Shown: positions 53,048 through 61,738 of the stretch, in pieces
Numbering within the stretch: position 1 is the stretch's first letter
How the letters are laid out: the number at the start of each line of letters is the position of its first letter
Assembly (NCBI GenBank): GCA_964484465.1
Contig: CAZAFL010000013.1
Location: 12,466 to 76,465 of the forward strand
Length of the DNA stretch: 64,000 nucleotides
From: CAZAFL01 sp964484465
GTDB taxonomy: Bacteria; Bacteroidota; Ignavibacteria; UBA10030; SZUA-254
Direction: 5' to 3'
The notes under the pieces: generated by a model
The model's input: only the letters and a program-made list of their open reading frames with translations
Databases searched by the model: none
What the model was told of the DNA's origin: nothing
Made by a program: the position numbers and the translations under genes

Positions 53048-54844
53048 ATGAAATATGCGGCTACCATCTGTTTATGGATTCTGCCTCTCACCCTGCTAAG
53101 CCAGAGTAAGTCATCCGTCAAACAGGAAGCAAAAGAATTCATAGGTATGTACAATACGATATACCAGAAGCTTTTCACTGTGGCTCAGAACGCCGAATGG
53201 AACTCGAGCACAGATGTCACCGACCAACATACCGGAGAACGCATCGGTGCTGATCAGGCTCTCGCTGTATTCGAAGGCAGCACATATATTATAGAGAAGT
53301 GCCGGTATTTGATGAAACATAATCATGAGCTTGACCCCCTTACTCTTCGCCAACTTCATAAGATTATGCTGAATGCGGCTCATTACCCTGGCACAATCCC
53401 CGATGTCGTCGCTGAACGGGTCGCAGCAGAGGCAAACCAAAGTGCAATTCTCGATGGATTCCGTTTTTGTGACCAAATGAAAGGTGATTCATGCGTTAAA
53501 CTAACAACGCCGAATCAAATTGATGACGTCCTCGCAGATTCATTGAACCTGGAGATGAGAAAACATTCCTGGGAAGTCTCGAAACAAACAGGACCCGCCC
53601 TGAGACCGGGACTGGTTAAGCTGCAGGACTTGCGCAATAGAATGGGGAAAGAAATGGGATATTCATCCTTCTTTTCACTTGAAGTTGCGGATTATGGTAT
53701 GACGGTTCCTGAAATGATGGAGCTATTAAACAGGACCATTGCGGATATCAACCCTCTGTACCGACAACTCCATTACTGGGCGAAAAGCAAACTAGCTGCA
53801 AAATTTAAACAGCCTCTTCCGAAGCGAATCCCCGCTCACTGGATTGGCAACCGGTGGTCACAGGCATGGCCCGGAATCGTTGAGGGTGTCAACTTAGATG
53901 ATCTCTTTAAGGACAAAAAACCTGAATGGATTATTCATCAGGCGGAACGTTTTTATGTTTCACTCGGGATGCCTAACGTCCCGCAATCATTCTGGGAAAA
54001 ATCGGATTTGTACGAACTCCCCCCGGGAGCGCCACGAAAAAAGAACACGCATGCATCAGCCTGGCACATCGACCTTGACCATGATGTCCGGTCATTGATG
54101 AGCGTAAAATCTAACTACGACTGGTTTCAAACGACACATCACGAGCTTGGGCATATTTATTATTATCTTGCCTATTCGAATCCCCATGTTCCGATCACAC
54201 TACGGGAGGGAGCCAACAGGGCATTCCACGAAGCAATCGGAGATTTGATTGCGATCGCTGCACACCAGGTACCTTATCTTAAAGAAATCGGAGTGATGCC
54301 GGAAAGCATGCGCGTAGACCAGACTCAGTGGCTACTTAACGAGGCTCTCGACAACGCAATTGTGTTTATCCCTTGGTCCGCCGGTACAATGTCGCACTGG
54401 GAACATGACCTCTATGAGGAGAGTCTTCCCCCGACAGAATATAACAAACGATGGTGGAACTATGTTGCCACATTTCAGGGGATCGACCCGCCGGAACCGC
54501 GAGGAGAGGAATATTGCGATGCTGCGACTAAAACCCACATAACCGACGACCCTGCGGCGTACTATGACTATACCCTCGCATTTCTTATCAAATACCAACT
54601 CCATAACTATATTGCAAAGCATATTCTTCATCAGGACCCGCATAACTGTAATTACTACAACAACAAGGAGGTCGGGACGTGGCTGCTTGACCTGTTGAAG
54701 CGCGGGGCGACTGAAGACTGGCGGAAGGTTATCAAAGAAAAAACCGGGGAAGAAATTTCTTCAAAAGGAATGCTTGAATATTTTAATCCATTGATGGAAT
54801 ATCTCCAGAAAGAAAATAACGGCGCCGACACAAGTTGGGAATAA
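53048..54844 (+). CDS. M2 family peptidyl-dipeptidase (ACE-like)
   Basis: 598 residues, signal peptide at 1-18. Zinc site HELGH at 365-369 with E395 in AFHEAIGDL, in the full ACE context (TTHHELGHIYYYLAY...LREGANRAFHEAIGD). ACE-type enzymes remove C-terminal dipeptides from peptides, here outside the cytoplasm. Middle of three exported peptidases. Confidence 0.93.
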   Translation: MKYAATICLWILPLTLLSQSKSSVKQEAKEFIGMYNTIYQKLFTVAQNAEWNSSTDVTDQHTGERIGADQALAVFEGSTYIIEKCRYLMKHNHELDPLTLRQLHKIMLNAAHYPGTIPDVVAERVAAEANQSAILDGFRFCDQMKGDSCVKLTTPNQIDDVLADSLNLEMRKHSWEVSKQTGPALRPGLVKLQDLRNRMGKEMGYSSFFSLEVADYGMTVPEMMELLNRTIADINPLYRQLHYWAKSKLAAKFKQPLPKRIPAHWIGNRWSQAWPGIVEGVNLDDLFKDKKPEWIIHQAERFYVSLGMPNVPQSFWEKSDLYELPPGAPRKKNTHASAWHIDLDHDVRSLMSVKSNYDWFQTTHHELGHIYYYLAYSNPHVPITLREGANRAFHEAIGDLIAIAAHQVPYLKEIGVMPESMRVDQTQWLLNEALDNAIVFIPWSAGTMSHWEHDLYEESLPPTEYNKRWWNYVATFQGIDPPEPRGEEYCDAATKTHITDDPAAYYDYTLAFLIKYQLHNYIAKHILHQDPHNCNYYNNKEVGTWLLDLLKRGATEDWRKVIKEKTGEEISSKGMLEYFNPLMEYLQKENNGADTSWE

Positions 54845-54884
54845 TGGTGTGCGAGATTGTTCATCCCGACGTGGATATCTTTTC

Positions 54885-56810
54885 ATGAAATTTTCTATAG
54901 TTTTCCTGCTCGCCACACTCTTTTCTATTATCTCTTACGGTCAAGAGAATCCGGAGATTATCAGTCCCCAAAAACCCGATTTGCAGCATTTCAGCATTGA
55001 ACAACTGTTCATGACCAAGCAGCACTCAGGCTGTTCCTGGTCACCCGATGACAAACAAATCGCGTTCGTATCGAATTTCACCGGCCGGTACAACATTTAT
55101 CTTATCAGTTCCGGGGGTGGGTGGCCGACTCAGTTGACTGTTTCCGATGAACGCCAGTTTGACCCGGTCTGGTCCCCGGACGGTAAATGGATTGCATTTG
55201 TGTCGGACTATGGCGGCAATGAGATGTGGGATTTGTTTCTCGTTTCCCCGGTGAACGGAGAAGTGATAAACCTGACAAACTCTCCTGAAATAGCAGAGGA
55301 GCATCCTGTCTGGTCCCCGGACGGTAAGTGGATTGCTTATACGGTAAAGCCAAGAACATCGAGTGTTAACGAAATCTTCGTCATGAATATCGAATCAAGG
55401 GAAACCCGACAACTCACAACACACACGGCGGCTAATTTGACAAATTCTCCTGTCTGTTTCAGCCACAACGGTGCTTCAATCATTTATAACCAGAGCCGTT
55501 CGGACGACAAAGATGCAAATATTCTCTTGGTAACTATCGCTACTCATACGTCGACGCTTCTTACCCCTCATGAAGACGAAGCAAAATACTACGCCTCGGA
55601 TATTTCGTACGACGGTACATCGTTGCTTATCACTTCAGATACGCACCCCGACTACAAGGGGTTCCTGAATGCCGGCATCATGGATATTCCGGCAAATACC
55701 ATTGAATGGCTTTCGGAAGAGGGCTGGGAATCATATGCCGGTAATTTCAGTCCCAGCGGTTTGAGCGTCACATGGACAACGAATGTTGAAGGCAACACAG
55801 AAGTATTCATGCGCGACCTTGTTTTGAAACGGGACATGAAACTGCCAATCAAGCGTGGAGTCGTATCATTGGCAGGGAATCCCACATCATTTTCTCACAG
55901 CGCTAAGAGAATAGCACTTTATATTAACGGACCCACTTCCCCGAATAATTTATGGTCGTATGACGTTTCGAGCCTCTCCGCATTGCAGGTTACGTTTGCG
56001 TTTACCGGCGGGGTTCAGGGAAAGGATATGGTTGAACCGTACCTCGTTCATTACGAGACCTTCGACGGAAGAAAAATTTCCGCGCTGCTGTATGTGCCGT
56101 ATAATTTACAGCCCGACCATTCTTCTCCAGCGATCATCTATATGCATGGAGGGCCGACGTCCCAAGTCGAAAATATTTTCAACAGATCTGTCCAATATTT
56201 TGTCAATAACGGATATGTGGTGCTTGCCCCAAACTACCGCGGGAGCTCCGGCTATGGCAAAGAGTTTGAAGAGCTCAACCATTTCGATATGGGGGGAGGC
56301 GACCTCAAGGATTGTATAGCCGGAACAAAATTTCTTGCAACGCTGCCGTTTGTCGATCCCAAAAAGTTTATCGCCTATGGAGGAAGTTACGGGGGCTATC
56401 TTACCATGATGGCGGTTACCAAATACCCCGAGGTATGGGCGGCAGGAGTTCCCATTGTGCCGTTTGTCAACTGGTTCACTGAAGTGGCAAACGAGGACCC
56501 TGCTCTGCAGCAATGGGATATCGCGACGATGGGGGATTCCGTAAAGCGACATGAACTGTGGAAGGACCGTTCTCCAATCTTTTTCATCGGCAATGTAAAA
56601 GCCCCACTTTTACTGTTCGCCGGCGAAAATGACCCACGATGTCCGAAAAGTGAAACCCAGCAGGTTGTCGACGAGATCCAAAAGCGGAAGGGAGTGGTAG
56701 AATATAAAATCTATGAACATGAGGGGCATGGCTTCGCAAAACTGGAAAACCAGATAGATGCTTTTAAGCGGACGGTCAGTTTCCTCGACAAATATGTTAA
56801 GGGTAAGTAG
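54885..56810 (+). CDS. S9 family prolyl oligopeptidase-like serine peptidase
   Basis: 641 residues. Signal peptide at 1-20 (FLLATLFSIISYGQ), TolB/WD40-like propeller (about 45-350, with SWSPDDKQIAFVS and two VWSPDGKWIA blades) and alpha/beta-hydrolase domain with S501 (GGSYGGY), D583 (GENDPR) and H615 (EHEGHGF). Closest to the S9C acylaminoacyl-peptidase/DPP branch, releasing residues or dipeptides from peptides. ATG 54885 is chosen over GTG 54849 for the signal peptide. Third exported peptidase in the row. Confidence 0.93.
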   Translation: MKFSIVFLLATLFSIISYGQENPEIISPQKPDLQHFSIEQLFMTKQHSGCSWSPDDKQIAFVSNFTGRYNIYLISSGGGWPTQLTVSDERQFDPVWSPDGKWIAFVSDYGGNEMWDLFLVSPVNGEVINLTNSPEIAEEHPVWSPDGKWIAYTVKPRTSSVNEIFVMNIESRETRQLTTHTAANLTNSPVCFSHNGASIIYNQSRSDDKDANILLVTIATHTSTLLTPHEDEAKYYASDISYDGTSLLITSDTHPDYKGFLNAGIMDIPANTIEWLSEEGWESYAGNFSPSGLSVTWTTNVEGNTEVFMRDLVLKRDMKLPIKRGVVSLAGNPTSFSHSAKRIALYINGPTSPNNLWSYDVSSLSALQVTFAFTGGVQGKDMVEPYLVHYETFDGRKISALLYVPYNLQPDHSSPAIIYMHGGPTSQVENIFNRSVQYFVNNGYVVLAPNYRGSSGYGKEFEELNHFDMGGGDLKDCIAGTKFLATLPFVDPKKFIAYGGSYGGYLTMMAVTKYPEVWAAGVPIVPFVNWFTEVANEDPALQQWDIATMGDSVKRHELWKDRSPIFFIGNVKAPLLLFAGENDPRCPKSETQQVVDEIQKRKGVVEYKIYEHEGHGFAKLENQIDAFKRTVSFLDKYVKGK

Positions 56811-56832
56811 GGATAAAGCGGGCGAGGGGTTC

Positions 56833-57186
56833 TTACTGTAAAATTTCCCTAATCTTCTCCGGTGGGCGGGCAAGAATTGCTTTGGAGCCACGCTCGACTA
56901 TCGGCCTCTGGAGCAAGTCGGGATATTTCATCATCAGGTCGATTATTTTCTCTTCCGAAATTTGTTCTTCTGCAAGCGGGAGTTTCTTATAGATGGGTTC
57001 TTTTGTTCTTAACAGATCCCGCGCCGACATGTTCATTTTACGCAAAAGCTCTTTCAGTTTTTCTTTTGGAATCGGGTCGATATAGTAATTAATGGAAGCG
57101 AAGTCAATCCCCCGTTCTTCCAAAATCTTCATCACATTACGGCACGTTGTACACGTTGGCTTCTGATAGATAGTCAAACGCGTCAT
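56833..57186 (-). CDS. ArsC/Spx family thioredoxin-fold protein
   Basis: 117 residues. CTTC motif at 12-15 (QKPTCTTCRNVMKIL), LRTKEPIYKK and a C-terminal RPIVERGSKAILARPPEKI are the ArsC-family marks. Arsenate reductase or a related glutaredoxin-like oxidoreductase; no other ars gene is nearby, so an arsenic role is not shown. Convergent with the S9 gene. Confidence 0.88.
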   Translation of the reverse strand: MTRLTIYQKPTCTTCRNVMKILEERGIDFASINYYIDPIPKEKLKELLRKMNMSARDLLRTKEPIYKKLPLAEEQISEEKIIDLMMKYPDLLQRPIVERGSKAILARPPEKIREILQ

Positions 57187-57249
57187 TAATACACACCTGT
57201 CTTCAAACGGTGCAACATACTATTCAACAGTGATGATTCTTGCGATGTT

Positions 57250-57879
57250 TTAAGGCTTGAATCGGAGCCCAAGTCCGATTGGAAAATACTGCCGGCCCGG
57301 CTCGCTGGTAAGCCCCATACAAAATTTTCCTTCAACGAATACCTTCACCCGCTCACTTGCCGGGATATCGACACCCGCACCAAGAGAATATGCAAGGCCG
57401 GACTTTGTCGTCTTGGGCAATGAGGCTGAACCATTAACCGTTACCGCCCCTGACATAACATTCATATAACCTAGTCCGATAAGAAAATAGGGTGCAATAC
57501 TTTTCTCTGTGGAAGCAAACGCCCCCTTCACTGTTGCCAGAACGGTAATGGCATCAGTCGCCCCACCATCGACGACGCTGTTGGAACCTAGACCCATCTT
57601 CTTAATGAAATTTTCTGTATTGAAGGGGAAATGAGTATACTCTATTGCGCCGCTAATTGTCCCGTACCCCCATCCTCCCGGAGGAAAAACATAACCGTAT
57701 CCGCCACCGACTCCAAAACCTGCTTTCCAAAAATCTTTGAAGGGGTACGGTAAATAAGGAAACGCCGTGCCTCCTGAAATCGAAAACTCCGGAACCTTTG
57801 TGCCGGAAGTGTCAACCTGTGAAAATGTAAGGCAGGAAAAAGACATCATCAGCAAACATACCATTGCAATGTGTTTCAT
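57250..57879 (-). CDS. small outer-membrane beta-barrel protein
   Basis: 209 residues, signal peptide at 1-20 (CLLMMSFSCLTFSQ), then alternating Gly/aromatic strands (GFGVGGGYGYVFPPGG, FLIGLGYMNV, YSLGAGVDIPASERVKVFVEG) as in OmpA-like eight-strand barrels. ATG 57879 with AAGGAAG five bases before it is preferred to the open frame running upstream. Role unknown. Confidence 0.75.
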   Translation of the reverse strand: MKHIAMVCLLMMSFSCLTFSQVDTSGTKVPEFSISGGTAFPYLPYPFKDFWKAGFGVGGGYGYVFPPGGWGYGTISGAIEYTHFPFNTENFIKKMGLGSNSVVDGGATDAITVLATVKGAFASTEKSIAPYFLIGLGYMNVMSGAVTVNGSASLPKTTKSGLAYSLGAGVDIPASERVKVFVEGKFCMGLTSEPGRQYFPIGLGLRFKP

Positions 57880-57974
57880 GAATCTTCCTTCACTTGAAAA
57901 TTGAGAAAACGGCGGATTAGGCATGCCCAAGATCGGGCATGAGTTTGGAAATATAAAAACTAAGTTGCTTCGAG

Positions 57975-59651
57975 TCAAGGCAGGGCTGGTTTGACAAAAA
58001 TAACCTTTTCCCGTTGAAGGGTGACTGTCCCCGCTTCCGCGTGTTTGGGTTTCCGAACGTATTTTCGTTCACAATATGCAACAGGGACGTTGCTGGCATT
58101 ACGCATTTTGCTATAATAAGCTGCAATAGAAGCGGCTTCGCGAACAGCTTCTTTCGGGGGCATCGCCGCATTGCCTGCAACTTTGAGGACGGTATGCGAC
58201 CCGCTTGCTCCGCGCACATGGAACCACAGGTCGTTAGGTTTAGCATAGCTCATCGTCAGCTCATCGTTGCTGGAACTGCTCTTGCCCACCCAGACTTCAA
58301 ACCCTCCGGCAACCGTAAACACACGGAAAGGAATTCTTGCCTCCTGCTCTGCCTGCGGAAGCAGCCCTAACGCCGATAATTCCTTTTCGTATGTCTTCTT
58401 GAATTCTTTTACCTGTTCCAGGTTCTGGCAGTTATCAAGATGAAGAAGAAGTTTTTCCAGCAATGATACTGTGGAAGTTATCTTTTCAATCTGGCGTTCT
58501 GATTCAATTAATGCCAGTCGTTTTTTTTTTGCTTTCTCAAAATAGTGCTCAGCATTTCTGACAGGGGTGAGTTTAGGGTCAAGGACAATATGTATCGACC
58601 TTTCATCTGCAAAAATATCGGGTAGGTCTATCTGTGTCGTTCCCTTTGTGAGATGCTGCAGGTTTGCCATAATAACTTTGCCGATGCGATCGTACTCTTC
58701 CGAACGGGCTGCATGGGAAATCTCTTCCTTCTTTGCCTCAATTGTGCGGCGGGAGCGCTCAAGCGCCTTCTTGATATTGTTTATCAGCGCTTTCTTCTCG
58801 CCTTCCACTGCACTCTCGCGGAACGATTTCACGATAAACGTTCTGACGGCTTCATTTACATTTCGGAATGAATCCTTTTTCGATCCCGCAAAATGCCGTA
58901 ACGGAATTACCGAAAGAACCGTGGCCACATTTCCTCTATAATAAATTTCAGGCAGGGGGTTTTCTGCTTCTTTCATCAACACGTGCAGTTCATTATGGAG
59001 CAGTTCAATATCGTCGTTTTGCAGCGACGCCACCGGAGTTTTTTCTTCGAGGCGGGCCCGGTGGAGCACTTCCCTTGTATAGGTGGAACCACATACCGGG
59101 ACGAGGTGCTTGAACGCAGTAAATAACGTTTGGGTTGAATCCGCAGTCAGCGCTTCCCGGAAAAACAACTCGTCTTCGAAAAGGCGTTCATCGATTCTTT
59201 TTGCATCGCCGGTGAACGGAACACCCTGCAATTCTTTGTTATTCTTAAATGCCTCGTGAATTGTTTGATTTCTGTCTGCAAGGAATATGTTGCTCGATGA
59301 TGTGTCATACAACTGAATATAGAATACCCATCCGTTATCCAACATGCATTGTACAAGACGGTCGGACGTATGAATATCAAGTCCACTCACTTCTCTACCA
59401 ATTGAGACCGTGAACAGATCGACAGAATTCTTTTTTGCCCGCGCAAATTGTTCCCGTAAAAAAATATAGCTTTGTTTCGGCTGAACGGAAATAATCAGGA
59501 ATTGGGTTGTTCCCCCGCGATCCTTTTTATTTTTCAGAGAAATAACCAGTTCGTTTTTTTGCTGACTGAAAACTTCCGAAATGGATGAGCCTGAAAGGAA
59601 ATCGTTCAGCTCATGAGTTAATGCACGTAATGTAAAATAGTGGAGAACCAT
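57975..59651 (-). CDS. rqcH: NFACT/RqcH family ribosome quality-control protein
   Basis: 558 residues. NFACT-N domain (starting MVLHYFTLRALTHELND), coiled coil (about 270-400) and NFACT-R domain with DLWFHVRGASGSHTVLK. RqcH binds split 50S subunits and adds C-terminal alanine tails to stalled chains. ATG 59651 is chosen over the open frame to 59855: it gives the family N-terminus, has an AGG site, and lies just after a good promoter. B. subtilis RqcH is the model; tailing here is inferred. Confidence 0.9.
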   Translation of the reverse strand: MVLHYFTLRALTHELNDFLSGSSISEVFSQQKNELVISLKNKKDRGGTTQFLIISVQPKQSYIFLREQFARAKKNSVDLFTVSIGREVSGLDIHTSDRLVQCMLDNGWVFYIQLYDTSSSNIFLADRNQTIHEAFKNNKELQGVPFTGDAKRIDERLFEDELFFREALTADSTQTLFTAFKHLVPVCGSTYTREVLHRARLEEKTPVASLQNDDIELLHNELHVLMKEAENPLPEIYYRGNVATVLSVIPLRHFAGSKKDSFRNVNEAVRTFIVKSFRESAVEGEKKALINNIKKALERSRRTIEAKKEEISHAARSEEYDRIGKVIMANLQHLTKGTTQIDLPDIFADERSIHIVLDPKLTPVRNAEHYFEKAKKKRLALIESERQIEKITSTVSLLEKLLLHLDNCQNLEQVKEFKKTYEKELSALGLLPQAEQEARIPFRVFTVAGGFEVWVGKSSSSNDELTMSYAKPNDLWFHVRGASGSHTVLKVAGNAAMPPKEAVREAASIAAYYSKMRNASNVPVAYCERKYVRKPKHAEAGTVTLQREKVIFVKPALP

Positions 59652-59681
59652 GTGCCTGGGCACTGTGTAGAATTTATCCAC

Positions 59682-59710
59682 AATATACCCAAATACTGAA
59701 AAAACCTCAA
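59682..59710 (-). promoter_or_regulatory. sigma70-like promoter of rqcH
   Basis: Minus strand: TTGAGG (59710-59705), 17-base spacer, TATATT (59687-59682); leader about 24 bases to ATG 59651. Confidence 0.6.
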
Positions 59711-59776
59711 CATAATCGCAACTCGAGTGTGAATAACTTGTCGATATCCGGGTGATAAATTGTATAAAGGTTTTTC

Positions 59777-59805
59777 TTGACGCACTGTCTAATATTTCGT
59801 ACTTT
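59777..59805 (+). promoter_or_regulatory. sigma70-like promoter of the yicC-dnaB operon
   Basis: TTGACG (59777-59782), 17-base spacer, TACTTT (59800-59805); leader about 30 bases to ATG 59842. Confidence 0.5.
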
Positions 59806-59841
59806 GTAAAGGGATTTTCCTTCAAAAAACGCTTATTTTTT

Positions 59842-60723
59842 ATGATTTCAAGCATGACCGGATATGGTCACGGCGAGGCGACCGCCAGCGGAATAACTGC
59901 CACGGCAGAAGTAAAAAGTGTCAACAGTCGTTTTCTCGAAGTCTCTTCACGTTTACCCCGAACGATCGGGTTACGTGAAAATGACGTCAAAGATCTTGTC
60001 CGCATCCAGTTTACGCGCGGCAAAATTTTTGTTGTCATAAATATAGAACACACCAATATGAATGAAACACCATTATCGATCAACGTCTCCGCCGCAAAGT
60101 CATATTATAAGCTGCTGAACTCGTTGCGAAAAGCAGTAAAAATACAGGAGCGCGTCTCTCTCGATCACCTGTTGAAGTTTTCAGAGGTACTGGAAATTGA
60201 GGAGCATGAATCGGGTGACGATCAGGAGTGGTCAGTTGCAGAGCAGGCACTTCGAAAAGCTCTTGAGGAAACGGCAAAAATGAGAAACCTTGAAGGAAAA
60301 GAGCTTGAAAAAGATTTGACAAAAAGAATTCAGGGGTTCCACCAGGTAATCGACAACATCGAACGTATTTCCCGTTTACGAATACCCGAAGAGCAGGTGC
60401 GACTGCGCGGGCGGGTCCGGGAACTCGTTTCCGATGTCTCGATTATCGATGAACGGCGACTCGAATTGGAAATCGCACTGCTCGCTGACCGGCTCGATGT
60501 CACCGAAGAGTGCGTACGGTTTCGCAGTCATATAAAATTTTTTCTCGATGCCATGGACAACAAGGAAGCGGCAGGCAGGAAATTGAATTTTCTCGCGCAG
60601 GAAATTAACCGCGAGGCAAACACGATTGGCTCGAAATCCAACGACGTCGAAATCGCCCACTTCGTTGTTGGAATAAAGGAAGAGGTGGAAAAAATCCGGG
60701 AACAACTGCAAAACATCGAGTAG
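59842..60723 (+). CDS. yicC: YicC family endoribonuclease-like protein
   Basis: 293 residues. ISSMTGYGHGEA start, VKSVNSRFLEVSSRLP, and the C-terminal DUF1732 block (GRKLNFLAQEINREANTIGSKSND). YicC is linked to RNA decay (RyhB turnover in E. coli). ATG 59842 matches the family N-terminus; the frame is open upstream to 59752 but lies before the promoter. First gene of the operon with gmk and rpoZ, a common association. Confidence 0.95.
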   Translation: MISSMTGYGHGEATASGITATAEVKSVNSRFLEVSSRLPRTIGLRENDVKDLVRIQFTRGKIFVVINIEHTNMNETPLSINVSAAKSYYKLLNSLRKAVKIQERVSLDHLLKFSEVLEIEEHESGDDQEWSVAEQALRKALEETAKMRNLEGKELEKDLTKRIQGFHQVIDNIERISRLRIPEEQVRLRGRVRELVSDVSIIDERRLELEIALLADRLDVTEECVRFRSHIKFFLDAMDNKEAAGRKLNFLAQEINREANTIGSKSNDVEIAHFVVGIKEEVEKIREQLQNIE

Positions 60724-60764
60724 ATGACGCACCCGCAGTGCTGTTGATGATACCAGAAGGACCG

Positions 60765-61346
60765 ATGCCACGACCAAGACTGTTCGTCATTTCAGCACCG
60801 AGCGGAAGCGGGAAAACAACAATCGCGCGGGAAATTCTGAAACGCCACCCGGAAATACTTTTTTCCATTTCAGCAACAACGCGGACAAAACGTGCCCACG
60901 AAATTGACGGTAAAGATTATTTTTTTATATCGAAAGAAGAGTTTGGAGCAAAAATTAAGAACGATGAGCTGGTCGAATGGGAAGAGATTTACGGCGATTA
61001 TTACGGGTCGTTGAAAAGAGAAGTAACAAACGCTCTGGCGGGAAACCGTTCATTGCTGTTTGACGTCGACGTCAAAGGTGCGCTTACGATAAAAAAGAAA
61101 TACCCTGCTGACGCTGTTCTCATTTTCATTCAGCCGCCGAATATTGAGGTCCTCACGCAGCGCTTGATGGGCCGGAAAACAGAGGACAAGACGACTATAC
61201 AGCGGAGACTCGAACGGGTCCCGATGGAATTAAACATGGAAAAAGAATTCGACTACTGCGTCGTGAATGACAAACTCCAGCAGGCTGTCGACAGTGTGGA
61301 TTCTATCATCAGCAAAGAATCAAACGTGCCGGCAGAACGGCTATAG
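60765..61346 (+). CDS. gmk: guanylate kinase
   Basis: GMP to GDP with ATP. 193 residues; P-loop APSGSGKTTIA near 9-19, GMP-binding SATTRTKRAHEIDGKDYFF, and EWEEIYGDYYG. ATG 60765 has AGAAGG 4 bases upstream and fits the family; upstream in-frame starts do not. Confidence 0.96.
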   Translation: MPRPRLFVISAPSGSGKTTIAREILKRHPEILFSISATTRTKRAHEIDGKDYFFISKEEFGAKIKNDELVEWEEIYGDYYGSLKREVTNALAGNRSLLFDVDVKGALTIKKKYPADAVLIFIQPPNIEVLTQRLMGRKTEDKTTIQRRLERVPMELNMEKEFDYCVVNDKLQQAVDSVDSIISKESNVPAERL

Positions 61347-61395
61347 TTTGTACAATGTTAACTAACCATATACAATAACTAAAGGACCGAGCGAA

Positions 61396-61719
61396 ATGCC
61401 TATCAAACCGACCGATATCGAGGTCATGACAAACAAAGCTTCAAATATTTATGAAGCGATCATCGTCATGTCGAAGCGTGCGCGCCAGATTAACGAAGAG
61501 ATGAAGATTGAATTCAATCAGCGTATCGAAATGCTTCAGTCACGAGTCTTTGAGCCTGAAGAAGAGACCGAACAGCCTCAGACAAATCCCGACCAGATCA
61601 TCATCGCCAGGGAATTCGAAGGAAGGCAAAAACCTCCGGAAGTTGCCATCGAGGAAATGCTTGATGACCGAATCAGTTTCAGGTACAAAGAAGAAGAACA
61701 ACCACCATCGCTATCATAA
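61396..61719 (+). CDS. rpoZ: RNA polymerase omega subunit
   Basis: 107 residues. The core ASNIYEAIIVMSKRARQINEE matches omega from Bacteroidota-like bacteria; the tail is acidic and Gln/Glu rich. Supports assembly of RNA polymerase. GGACCGAG ribosome region before the ATG. Between gmk and coaBC, the usual place. Confidence 0.92.
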   Translation: MPIKPTDIEVMTNKASNIYEAIIVMSKRARQINEEMKIEFNQRIEMLQSRVFEPEEETEQPQTNPDQIIIAREFEGRQKPPEVAIEEMLDDRISFRYKEEEQPPSLS

Positions 61720-61738
61720 CCTTATATCGTGGCAGGCA

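Noticed and set aside
59652..59855. N-terminal extension of the RqcH reading frame
   Set aside because: It lies upstream of the rqcH promoter, overlaps the yicC start region and has no family similarity.
61508..61738. Long upstream extension of coaBC
   Set aside because: It overlaps rpoZ in another frame; the family N-terminus begins at 61739.
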